Below, one piece after another: positions 1-5,236 of a stretch of 5,236 nucleotides of DNA (position 1 is the stretch's first letter; each line of letters begins with the position of its first letter). The notes beneath the pieces were generated by a model that did no database searches, was not told the origin of the DNA, and saw only the letters and a list, made by a program, of their open reading frames with translations. A program made the translations under genes and the position numbers. The stretch spans positions 1 through 5,236 of the forward strand of contig JBEGTT010000184.1 in the NCBI GenBank assembly GCA_041179245.1, read 5' to 3'. The DNA comes from JBEGTT01 sp041179245 (GTDB lineage: Bacteria > Pseudomonadota > Gammaproteobacteria > Burkholderiales > Rhodocyclaceae).

Positions 1-294
1 AAGCGTTCTAGGCCCATTACGTTCTTTACGGATACGCCCAAATGCGTTTTCGATGGCAAATAGGCTATCAAGCAAGGTATTTGGCCCTAGCATTGTTGCT
101 ACTTGAACCACCGCATTCACAAAATCGGGTTGCCCGGTCATACCAATGGGGGCTGTCCGATAAAAGCTGGACTCAGCCTTCACCAGAATACCCTTGGTTT
201 GGTTTAGGGCTGTTATAGCGGCGCGTAATGTCACTTCTGGCTTATCCAGATTTGCTCCCAGCGCGATATACGCAGTGTGCACCGTGTGCGGCAT
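1..294 (-). CDS. folK: 2-amino-4-hydroxy-6-hydroxymethyldihydropteridine diphosphokinase (HPPK), N-terminal part, cut by the window edge
   Basis: HPPK transfers pyrophosphate from ATP to 6-hydroxymethyl-7,8-dihydropterin, the step before dihydropteroate synthase in cytoplasmic folate synthesis. I translated the minus strand from an ATG at 294; it stays open to base 1, giving 98 residues of a family usually about 160 long. Visible family marks are the opening AYIALGANL (residues 8-16), SSFYRTAPIG (42-51) with the conserved Arg46, QPDFVNAVV (55-63), the IE pair at 81-82, GRIRK (86-90) with Arg87 and Arg89, and RNGPRTL (92-98). The window stops just before the expected Asp-x-Asp that binds magnesium, so the active site cannot be fully checked. 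The start is 4 bases after the pcnB stop (TAA-AGTC-ATG) with no clear Shine-Dalgarno, so translation is probably coupled to pcnB. A GTG five codons in is a weaker alternative start. pcnB-folK is a common proteobacterial pairing. Identity is secure. Confidence 0.95.
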   Translation of the reverse strand, partial: MPHTVHTAYIALGANLDKPEVTLRAAITALNQTKGILVKAESSFYRTAPIGMTGQPDFVNAVVQVATMLGPNTLLDSLFAIENAFGRIRKERNGPRTL

Positions 295-298
295 GACT

Positions 299-1648
299 TT
301 ATTCGTCGCTACTGCTATCTGCAGACTTTTTGCGGCGGCGACGGCGTTTGGCGGGGGGTTGGTCAGGTTGGAGCATGGCCGCACGGGTTTCGCCATCGGC
401 ATCCTGAAAATCGGTCCACCAAGCAGGCAGGGTGGCATCTTCGTCTTGTAATTCTCCAGCCTCTCCACGTAACAGGAGAAAGTCGTAAGCCGCACGGAAG
501 CGAATATGTTCGAGTAGCGCGTAGGGTCGTTTGCCTGCCCGTTGCTGGAAGCGTGGTTGTAAGGCCCAGATTTCCTTGATGTCGCCCGAAATTCTTCGGG
601 TGATAGCCAGCTTTTCGGCTTGGCTATCAAGCACATCGTCCATGGCTTCATGTAATGCAGGAATCGGCAACATTCCGCCCCGTTTTAAGGCTTCCCAAGT
701 ACCCAGCACCTCATGCCATAGCAGCGTAGCAAATAGGAAGCTGGGTGAAATGCTCTTGCCTTGGCGAACTCGTTCGTCGGTATTGTTCAGCGCACGCATA
801 ACGAAACGTTCGCCTTGCGGCTGTTCTAGGATGACGTCGAGCAGTGGCAGCAAGCCGTGGTGTAGCCCTTCATGTCGCAATTGGCGAAGGCATTTTTCCG
901 CATAGCCAGATGTCAGCAACTTAAGCATCTCGTCGAACAGACGGGCTGGTGGAATATTCTCAATCAGCCCAGCCATTTCGGTGATCGGATGGCGAGTGTC
1001 TTTCTCGATGGTCAAACCCAATTTAGCCGACAGTCGTACCGCCCGGAGCATTCGGACCGGGTCTTCACGATAACGCTTTGCGGGGTCACCAATCATGCGT
1101 AGCAAGCCGGCTTTGATATCAGCAACGCCGTGGTGATAATCCACCACCACTTCCCGGTGAGGGTCGTAATAAAGCGCATTAACCGTGAAATCACGGCGCG
1201 CAGCATCTTCAGCCATATTGCCAAAAACGTTGTCGTTTAGAACGCGTCCATGAGCATCCGTCTTGGCATCATGGCTACCCCTGAAGGTGGTCACTTCAAT
1301 GACTTCGCTGCCCTGATAAACGTGCACAATCTGGAAGCGGCGACCAATGATGCGAGAACGTCGAAAACAGCGCTTAACCTGTTCTGGTGTGGCATTGGTG
1401 GCGACATCAAAATCTTTGGGGTGCGCCCCCAACATCAAATCACGAACGGCGCCACCGACAACATAGGCCTCGTAACCGGCCTGATGCAGCGCATCACAGG
1501 TGCGTCGGCTACCCTGACTCACATCATCACGATTTATTCCGTGTTGTTTGCGGGTGAGGGTGAGGGTGGTGGCGCTAGTGCTACCTAGACCGGCAGAATG
1601 ACTCTTACCGGGGCTTCGAAAGAAACGGGAAAACAGCTTGCGGATCAT
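299..1648 (-). CDS. pcnB: Poly(A) polymerase I
   Basis: PcnB adds adenosines to RNA 3' ends, marking RNAs for decay by exonucleases such as PNPase. The 449-residue product is close to the usual family length. A variable basic N-terminus (1-33) leads into the nucleotidyltransferase head: YVVGGAVRDLMLG (62-74), then PKDFDVATNATPEQV (77-91) with the metal-binding Asp79 and Asp81. RRDFTVNALYYD (151-162) and RYREDPVRMLRAVR (192-205) follow. IPPARLFDEMLKLL (232-245) belongs to the RNA-binding segment, and RFRAAYDFLLLRGEAGE (383-399) is typical of the arginine-rich C-terminal domain of poly(A) polymerases. The DFDVATNA form, this C-terminal domain and the lysine/arginine cluster at 434-441 argue for PcnB rather than the related CCA-adding enzyme. 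The ATG lies 4 bases after the hom stop. The nearest purine-rich match, GGAAGAG, is 13 bases upstream and inside hom, so coupled initiation is likely. The MIRKLFSRFF opening suits betaproteobacterial homologues, which supports this start. Confidence 0.96.
   Translation of the reverse strand: MIRKLFSRFFRSPGKSHSAGLGSTSATTLTLTRKQHGINRDDVSQGSRRTCDALHQAGYEAYVVGGAVRDLMLGAHPKDFDVATNATPEQVKRCFRRSRIIGRRFQIVHVYQGSEVIEVTTFRGSHDAKTDAHGRVLNDNVFGNMAEDAARRDFTVNALYYDPHREVVVDYHHGVADIKAGLLRMIGDPAKRYREDPVRMLRAVRLSAKLGLTIEKDTRHPITEMAGLIENIPPARLFDEMLKLLTSGYAEKCLRQLRHEGLHHGLLPLLDVILEQPQGERFVMRALNNTDERVRQGKSISPSFLFATLLWHEVLGTWEALKRGGMLPIPALHEAMDDVLDSQAEKLAITRRISGDIKEIWALQPRFQQRAGKRPYALLEHIRFRAAYDFLLLRGEAGELQDEDATLPAWWTDFQDADGETRAAMLQPDQPPAKRRRRRKKSADSSSDE
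1552..1569. repeat. G-rich hexanucleotide repeat in the pcnB N-terminal linker
   Basis: The plus strand carries GGGTGA, GGGTGA and GGGTGG in tandem, followed by another GG a base later. In the coding sense this is C-rich and encodes the Thr-Leu-Thr-Leu-Thr stretch (residues 28-32 approximately) of the PcnB linker, just before the conserved RKQHGI block. The G-rich strand is the template strand of pcnB and has enough G-tracts for a two-layer quadruplex. Confidence 0.5.
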
Positions 1649-1652
1649 TAGA

Positions 1653-2975
1653 TTATTGCAACTCTTCCAAGCGCAGGCGGGTCACTCTACCCTGCACGAC
1701 AGAAAGTGACTCGATCCTAACAATCGCAGCATCTGCATCCGATTCTTTGCAAATGTGCGTCAGGATAATGATGTCAGTTTCACCTTCACCTTCACCCGGC
1801 TCTTTTTGCATCATGGCGTCAATAGAGATGTTGCTGTCGGCCAGAATACGGGTGATATCAGCCAGTACGCCCGGTTTATCTTGGACTCGCAGGCGTAGGT
1901 AGTTGCCACATTCCACTTCGCTGAGCGGCAGAATCGGGAGTGTCGACATCGCGTTGTCTTGGAAAGCCAAATGGGGCACACGGTGTTCGGACTTGGCACT
2001 TTCCAGACGGGCGACATCAACCAAATCAGCGATAACAGCAGAGGCGGTAGGTTCTGCACCGGCTCCTTTGCCGTAGTACAACGTTGTACCAACCGCGTCA
2101 CCTTGAACCACGACAGCGTTCATCGCGCCTTCGACACTGGCTAACAGCCGCTTGGCTGGAATGAGTGTGGGGTGAACACGGAGTTCAATACCCTTGGCTT
2201 GTCGTTTGGTAATGCCGAGTAGTTTGATGCGGTAACCCAGTTGTTCGGCGTATTTAATGTCTTTGGCGTCAAGTTTGCTGATGCCTTCGACGTGTGCTTT
2301 ATCAAATTGAACGGGAATTCCGAAAGCAATGGCTGATAGAAGGGTGATTTTGTGGGCAGCGTCCACGCCTTCAATGTCAAATGTTGGGTCAGCTTCGGCG
2401 TAGCCCAGACGTTGCGCTTCAGCCAGTACGTCAGCAAAGGGCAAGCCTTTGTCACGCATTTCTGACAGGATGAAGTTTGTCGTACCGTTGATGATGCCGG
2501 CGATAGCTTGAATACGGTTGGCGGTGAGGCCTTCGCGCAGGGCCTTGATAATCGGGATGCCGCCGGCGACGGCTGCTTCAAACCCAATCATCACGCCTTT
2601 ATCGCTGGCCGCTTTGAAAATTTCGGTGCCGTGCACGGCGAGCAAGGCTTTGTTGGCGGTGACGACGTGTTTGCCTTTGGCGATAGCCTGCATGACTAAA
2701 TCTTTGGCGATGGTGTAACCACCGATCAGTTCGACAACCACGTCAATCTCAGGGTCATTCACCACCGCAAAGGCATCGTTAGTAATTTTACAATTACCGC
2801 CGGTGATTTTTTTGGCCAGCTCAATATTGCGATCAGCAACGACTGATATGCGGATTGGACGTCCAGCACGGCGGGAGATTTCTTCCGCATTACGAACGAG
2901 GACGTTATAGGTGCCGCCACCCACCGTACCAACACCTAATAAGCCAACATTAAGGCCAATATTTTCTGGTTTCAT
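1653..2975 (-). CDS. hom: Homoserine dehydrogenase, monofunctional, with C-terminal ACT domain
   Basis: The enzyme reduces aspartate 4-semialdehyde to homoserine with NAD(P)H, the branch point toward threonine and methionine in the cytoplasm. The 440-residue length is normal for the monofunctional form; there is no aspartokinase fusion. The Rossmann motif is GLLGVGTVGGG (11-21), with the GxGxxG glycines at 14, 16 and 19. TANKALLA (106-113) includes Asn108-Lys109, and FEAAVAGGIPIIKALREGL (132-150) and GIINGTTNFIL (160-170) are family blocks. GYAEADPTFDIEGVDAAHKI (191-210) carries Glu194, Asp205 and Lys209, which match the catalytic acid and lysine positions of the family. Residues from about 357 on form an ACT domain (NYLRLRVQDKPGVLADITRI begins it), usually linked to threonine feedback inhibition; that regulation is inferred. 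The ATG lies 14 bases after alaA with only a weak A-rich ribosome site (GAAAGA). MKPENIGLNVGLLG aligns with usual family starts. No thrC follows. Confidence 0.97.
   Translation of the reverse strand: MKPENIGLNVGLLGVGTVGGGTYNVLVRNAEEISRRAGRPIRISVVADRNIELAKKITGGNCKITNDAFAVVNDPEIDVVVELIGGYTIAKDLVMQAIAKGKHVVTANKALLAVHGTEIFKAASDKGVMIGFEAAVAGGIPIIKALREGLTANRIQAIAGIINGTTNFILSEMRDKGLPFADVLAEAQRLGYAEADPTFDIEGVDAAHKITLLSAIAFGIPVQFDKAHVEGISKLDAKDIKYAEQLGYRIKLLGITKRQAKGIELRVHPTLIPAKRLLASVEGAMNAVVVQGDAVGTTLYYGKGAGAEPTASAVIADLVDVARLESAKSEHRVPHLAFQDNAMSTLPILPLSEVECGNYLRLRVQDKPGVLADITRILADSNISIDAMMQKEPGEGEGETDIIILTHICKESDADAAIVRIESLSVVQGRVTRLRLEELQ
1779..1796 (-). repeat. Triplicated hexanucleotide inside the hom ACT domain
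   Basis: Three exact tandem copies of TTCACC on the plus strand (GGTGAA in the coding sense) encode the Gly-Glu repeats of PGEGEGET at residues 393-400 of Hom. This is the loop between the first and later strands of the ACT domain. Betaproteobacterial homologues usually have a shorter Gly-Glu run there, so a one-unit in-frame expansion is plausible; that comparison is from memory. Confidence 0.6.
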
Positions 2976-2989
2976 AGTCTAATTTTCTT

Positions 2990-4213
2990 TCAAGCGTGAC
3001 GTTTGCGATAGCTTTCCAGGAAGCGCCCAATTCGGGTAATGGCTTCGCGGAGGTCTTCTTCGTGGGGGAGGATTACGACGCGGAAGTGATCCGGGTCGTG
3101 CCAGTTAAAACCGCTGCCCTGCACGAGCAGGACTTTTTCTTCCAGCAACAGATCCAGAATGAACTGCTGGTCGTCCTTGATCGGGTACATCTTGGGATCG
3201 AGGCGGGGGAACAGGTAAAGCGCAGCCTGAGGTCGAACACAGGTAACACCAGGAATGGCGGTGAGCATTTCCCAAGCTAGATCACGCTGACGGGTTAAAC
3301 GACCGCCGGGCGCAACCAATTCATCAATACTTTGATGACCGCCCAAGGCAGTCTGAATCGCGAATTGGCCGGGAACATTGGAACACAGGCGCATTGAGGC
3401 CAGCATGTTCAAGCCTTCAATGTAGTCGGCCGCTGGTTTTTTGTTGCCAGAGATAATCATCCAGCCGGCACGAAACCCACAGGCTCGGTAGTTCTTAGAT
3501 AGTCCATTGAATGTTACAAACAGGACATCATCCGCCATGCTGGCGATAGATGTGTGCTGGTTGCCGTCGTACAGCACTTTGTCGTAAATCTCGTCGGCAA
3601 AAATGATCAGGCTGTGCTGGCGAGCGATTTCGATCACTTCTTTCAACAACTCGTCCGGGTAAAGCGCGCCAGTGGGGTTGTTGGGGTTAATCAGCACAAT
3701 CCCCTTGGTGTTTGGGGTGATTTTCTTGCGAATATCATCCAAATCGGGCAACCAGCCAGCATTTTCGTCACACAGGTAGTGGCGAGGCGTTCCGCCAGAC
3801 AGGCTAACGGCAGCCGTCCACAGCGGGTAATCCGGTGCCGGAACTAGAATTTCGTCCCCCGTATTCAGCAGTGCGTTCATCGCCATGACAATCAGTTCAG
3901 AGCAGCCGTTGCCGAGGTAAATGTCCTCGATACCGACGCCTTGAATCTTCTTTTGCTGGCAGTAGTGCATCACCGCTTTGCGTGCCGCAAACAATCCCTT
4001 GGAATCCGAGTAGCCGGAAGCGTCCCGCAGATTGCGAATGACATCCACGACGATTTCTTCAGGTGCCTCAAAGCCAAACGGGGCTGGGTTGCCGATGTTC
4101 AGTTTGATGATTCGATGGCCTTCTTCTTCCATCTTTTTGGCACGGGTCAGCACGGGGCCGCGAATGTCGTAACAGACATCCTCAAGCTTGCTGGATTTCA
4201 AAATGGGCTGCAT
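2990..4213 (-). CDS. alaA: Glutamate-pyruvate (alanine) aminotransferase, PLP-dependent class I/II
   Basis: AlaA interconverts pyruvate plus glutamate with alanine plus 2-oxoglutarate in the cytoplasm. The 407-residue product is near the roughly 405 of E. coli AlaA (YfbQ) and resembles it throughout: KSSKLEDVCYDIRGPVL (6-22), KLNIGNPAPFGFEAPEEI (37-54), VPAPDYPLWTAAVSLSGG (124-141) and YIEGLNMLASMRLCSNVPG (264-282). PLP-site residues are visible: Tyr129, the INPNNPTG loop (175-182) with Asn179, Asp207 and Tyr210 in ADEIYD, the Schiff-base Lys240 in FNGLSKNYR, and the substrate-carboxylate Arg378 in DHFRVV. The ATG has a well placed AGGA seven bases upstream and the only strong promoter candidate in the window, so this is probably the first gene of the operon. 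It shares the transcript with hom; both draw on central amino-acid pools, and alaA-hom adjacency is common in beta- and gammaproteobacteria. Another aminotransferase activity is possible, but the full-length match to the AlaA subfamily makes this call strong. Confidence 0.95.
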   Translation of the reverse strand: MQPILKSSKLEDVCYDIRGPVLTRAKKMEEEGHRIIKLNIGNPAPFGFEAPEEIVVDVIRNLRDASGYSDSKGLFAARKAVMHYCQQKKIQGVGIEDIYLGNGCSELIVMAMNALLNTGDEILVPAPDYPLWTAAVSLSGGTPRHYLCDENAGWLPDLDDIRKKITPNTKGIVLINPNNPTGALYPDELLKEVIEIARQHSLIIFADEIYDKVLYDGNQHTSIASMADDVLFVTFNGLSKNYRACGFRAGWMIISGNKKPAADYIEGLNMLASMRLCSNVPGQFAIQTALGGHQSIDELVAPGGRLTRQRDLAWEMLTAIPGVTCVRPQAALYLFPRLDPKMYPIKDDQQFILDLLLEEKVLLVQGSGFNWHDPDHFRVVILPHEEDLREAITRIGRFLESYRKRHA

Positions 4214-4220
4214 GGCTAAT

Positions 4221-4224
4221 TCCT
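4221..4224 (-). promoter_or_regulatory. Ribosome binding site of alaA
   Basis: The minus strand reads AGGA, then seven bases (ATTAGCC), then the alaA ATG. This is the best Shine-Dalgarno match at any start in the window and supports this start codon for alaA. Confidence 0.75.
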
Positions 4225-4249
4225 GAATACGGGCAACGCGAAATTGTGC

Positions 4250-4313
4250 GCTGCAAAAGGCGGTAATCTTACTGTGTCACCATGAATACCGCAATTTTTC
4301 AGGGTGTTGCAGC
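4250..4313. repeat. Short inverted repeat bracketing the alaA promoter
   Basis: The plus strand has GCTGCAA at 4250-4256 and its exact reverse complement TTGCAGC at 4307-4313. One arm lies upstream of the -35 element and the other just after the predicted transcript start. The arms are 57 bases apart start to start, too far for a terminator hairpin. A pair of operator half-sites for a DNA-looping or dimeric regulator is imaginable, but a 7-base match in about 100 bases may be chance. Confidence 0.3.
4266..4294 (-). promoter_or_regulatory. Candidate sigma-70-type promoter for the alaA-hom-pcnB-folK operon
   Basis: On the minus strand a -35 element TTGCGG (4289-4294) is followed after exactly 17 bases by a -10 element TAAGAT (4266-4271). 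An A-rich run (GAAAAAT) sits just upstream of the -35 element. The predicted transcript start is near 4259, leaving about 45 untranslated bases before alaA. Each hexamer departs from consensus at two or more places, so strength is moderate at best. The spacing, the location in the one real gap and the lack of alternatives support the call; it is a reading by eye, with no measured start site. Confidence 0.5.
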
Positions 4314-4320
4314 TGATTTC

Positions 4321-5236
4321 TCAGGTACTGGGTTTAGTCGGGGTGTATTTGTGGCGAATTTTTGTCATCAGCTCACCAATTTCAGCCAATTTAGTATGCG
4401 TTGGCGAATGGGCTAACACTTCCTGTTGAAATACTTGGGCTTGGCGAAGTTTGGCCGGATTTAGCCCGTTGGTCAGAATGTCATAAAGCAGCGCTGCGCT
4501 GGCATTAGCGACAATCTGTACATTTCCAGGAAGCCGGTGAGCTGCGTCCGTTAGCATGTCTGCCGCGATTGCCAGTTCACCTGCTTTGCCCCGGCGTACC
4601 GCGTCGTTATTCAATTGAATGATTTCACGGATGCTGTCTGCAACCAGATTGTCAGCCATGTGATGGGCTCCGTGGTCGCGTAGAGCAGTAGAAATTTGAT
4701 CGTGGAGTTCCTTAGATTCCGGATTACTTTGCACCATGATTTTGAGGATACTCTCAGCCTCGGCTTGTTTGCCGTTGGTCAGGCAGGCTTTTGCAACCAT
4801 CATCGCCACATTGCTGGGAAGTTTCGCATTGTCTCCTTGCATGGCACGGGTGAGGGCCTCTCCAGCCTTCGCCATATTGCCCATTTTGTGTTGGGCGATG
4901 GCTTCAACTGCAGCCAGTAGCGGGTGATTGGCATCGCTTTTGAATGCCGAGCAGACTTCGTCGATGATGGCGACAGCCTGTTCCGGTTTGCCCGATTCGG
5001 TCAGCGCATTTCCAAGGCGGGCAAAATCTTCGGTCTCGCGCAGTGGGGAATGACGAGTTTTTTTGATAACTTGTTGCAGTGCAATTTCTACCCGTTCGTA
5101 GTCGCCCATTTTTTCAGCCACGGTCGCGATTGCGCGATGCCGAGCCAGTGAATTGGGGGAAATGGTACGAGCTGAATCTAAAATCGTAATGGCCGCATCC
5201 GAGTTCCCCTGTGCGAGATGAATTTGACCTAGTAAG
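4321..5236 (-). CDS. Tetratricopeptide-repeat protein, C-terminal part; probably a TPR-containing response regulator (N-terminus outside the window)
   Basis: The reading frame is open from the right edge to a TGA at 4321, giving 304 visible residues. It is almost wholly helical, with several TPR-like helix pairs: LLGQIHLAQGNSDAAITILD (1-20), the RLGNALTESGKPEQAVAIID area (73-92) and the stretch around 207-248. QLNNDAV (207-213) followed by LPGN (235-238) resembles the C-terminal half of proteobacterial response regulators that join a receiver domain to a long TPR array; the receiver part would lie upstream, outside the window. Such proteins are thought to signal by protein contact rather than DNA binding, and no DNA-binding domain is seen here. 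A GTG at 5121 could be read as a start, but the frame and TPR pattern continue unbroken upstream, so it is internal. There is no membrane segment. The gene is upstream of and co-directional with alaA, with no clear functional link. A plain TPR scaffold protein is the alternative. Confidence 0.78.
   Translation of the reverse strand, partial: LLGQIHLAQGNSDAAITILDSARTISPNSLARHRAIATVAEKMGDYERVEIALQQVIKKTRHSPLRETEDFARLGNALTESGKPEQAVAIIDEVCSAFKSDANHPLLAAVEAIAQHKMGNMAKAGEALTRAMQGDNAKLPSNVAMMVAKACLTNGKQAEAESILKIMVQSNPESKELHDQISTALRDHGAHHMADNLVADSIREIIQLNNDAVRRGKAGELAIAADMLTDAAHRLPGNVQIVANASAALLYDILTNGLNPAKLRQAQVFQQEVLAHSPTHTKLAEIGELMTKIRHKYTPTKPST

Larger units (their letters stand above)
4214..4320. 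other. Intergenic region upstream of alaA
   Basis: These 107 bases are the only substantial non-coding stretch in the window. They contain the alaA promoter candidate, its ribosome binding site, a 7-base inverted repeat and a 7-base direct repeat (TGAATAC on the plus strand at 4224-4230 and 4283-4289). I see no stem followed by a T-run after the TPR gene stop, so that gene either reads through into alaA or ends by a factor-dependent mechanism. No riboswitch-like or attenuator leader is apparent; the predicted 5' untranslated region is only about 45 bases. Confidence 0.7.

Noticed and set aside
1..30. GANLD in FolK as a loss of the usual GxNLG motif.
   Set aside because: The residue after Asn-Leu varies in good HPPK enzymes, including E. 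coli FolK (GSNLASP), so this is not a defect.
194..1588. Open plus-strand frames opposite pcnB and folK, for example 1250-1588.
   Set aside because: They lie antisense to pcnB and folK, both of which show full family motifs. Their translations resemble no family I recognise and have no convincing ribosome sites, so they are shadows of the real genes.
299..1648. CCA-adding tRNA nucleotidyltransferase instead of poly(A) polymerase.
   Set aside because: The DFDVATNATPE form of the active site, the arginine-rich C-terminal domain with DFLLLRGEAGE and the basic tail fit PcnB; no HD domain typical of gammaproteobacterial Cca is seen.
1811..2587. Additional minus-strand frames inside hom (1811-2101 and 2141-2587).
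   Set aside because: They are shifted frames within the intact homoserine dehydrogenase gene. Hom reads through without interruption, so there is no frameshift and no overlapping gene to call.
4224..4289. Direct repeat TGAATAC at 4224-4230 and 4283-4289 as an operator pair.
   Set aside because: A 7-base repeat in a 107-base AT-balanced gap can occur by chance. One copy overlaps the spacer and -35 edge and the other lies next to the ribosome site, with no matching known motif.
4214..4320. Rho-independent terminator after the TPR gene.
   Set aside because: Stems in this gap are no more than about four base pairs when close enough to form a hairpin, and none is followed by a T-run in the transcript sense.
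4321..5121. A complete 266-residue TPR protein starting at a GTG at 5121.
   Set aside because: The same frame continues 38 codons to the window edge with a clear TPR helix pair and no stop, so the GTG is an internal valine and the gene is cut by the edge.
1..5236. A mobile island, defence system or other undescribed cassette.
   Set aside because: All five genes are recognisable, four of them core metabolism or RNA processing, closely packed and co-directional, with even composition and no mobility genes or att-like repeats.

Overview
This window looks like a stretch of ordinary core chromosome from a Proteobacterium, most likely a betaproteobacterium. That placement is inferred from protein style only: the PcnB reads like the Neisseriales/Nitrosomonadales/Burkholderiales type, and the Hom keeps a betaproteobacterial-type ACT domain. 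Base composition is near half G+C by eye and even throughout. I see no insertion sequence, integrase, phage gene, tRNA, rRNA or CRISPR array.

All five genes lie on the minus strand, so transcription runs from right to left. At the right edge (5236 to 4321) is the C-terminal part of a tetratricopeptide-repeat protein, probably a response regulator whose receiver domain lies outside the window. A 107-base gap (4214-4320) follows, the only sizeable non-coding stretch. It holds a credible sigma-70-type promoter and a good Shine-Dalgarno site for the next gene. Then come alaA (glutamate-pyruvate aminotransferase, 4213-2990), hom (homoserine dehydrogenase with ACT domain, 2975-1653), pcnB (poly(A) polymerase I, 1648-299) and the first 98 codons of folK (HPPK of folate synthesis, 294 to the left edge).

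The last four genes are separated by only 14, 4 and 4 bases, with no room for terminators or separate conventional promoters, so they are probably one transcript starting near 4259. The front of the operon is amino-acid metabolism (alanine/glutamate/pyruvate exchange, then the homoserine branch to threonine and methionine). The rear starts the common pcnB-folK cluster, which in many Proteobacteria continues into pantothenate genes. The thrC gene that often follows hom is absent from the junction.

I do not find an undescribed biological system here. The findings are modest: the alaA-hom to pcnB-folK junction, two TAA-N4-ATG junctions with poor Shine-Dalgarno sites, two in-frame hexanucleotide repeats (one G-rich), and a small inverted repeat bracketing the alaA promoter.
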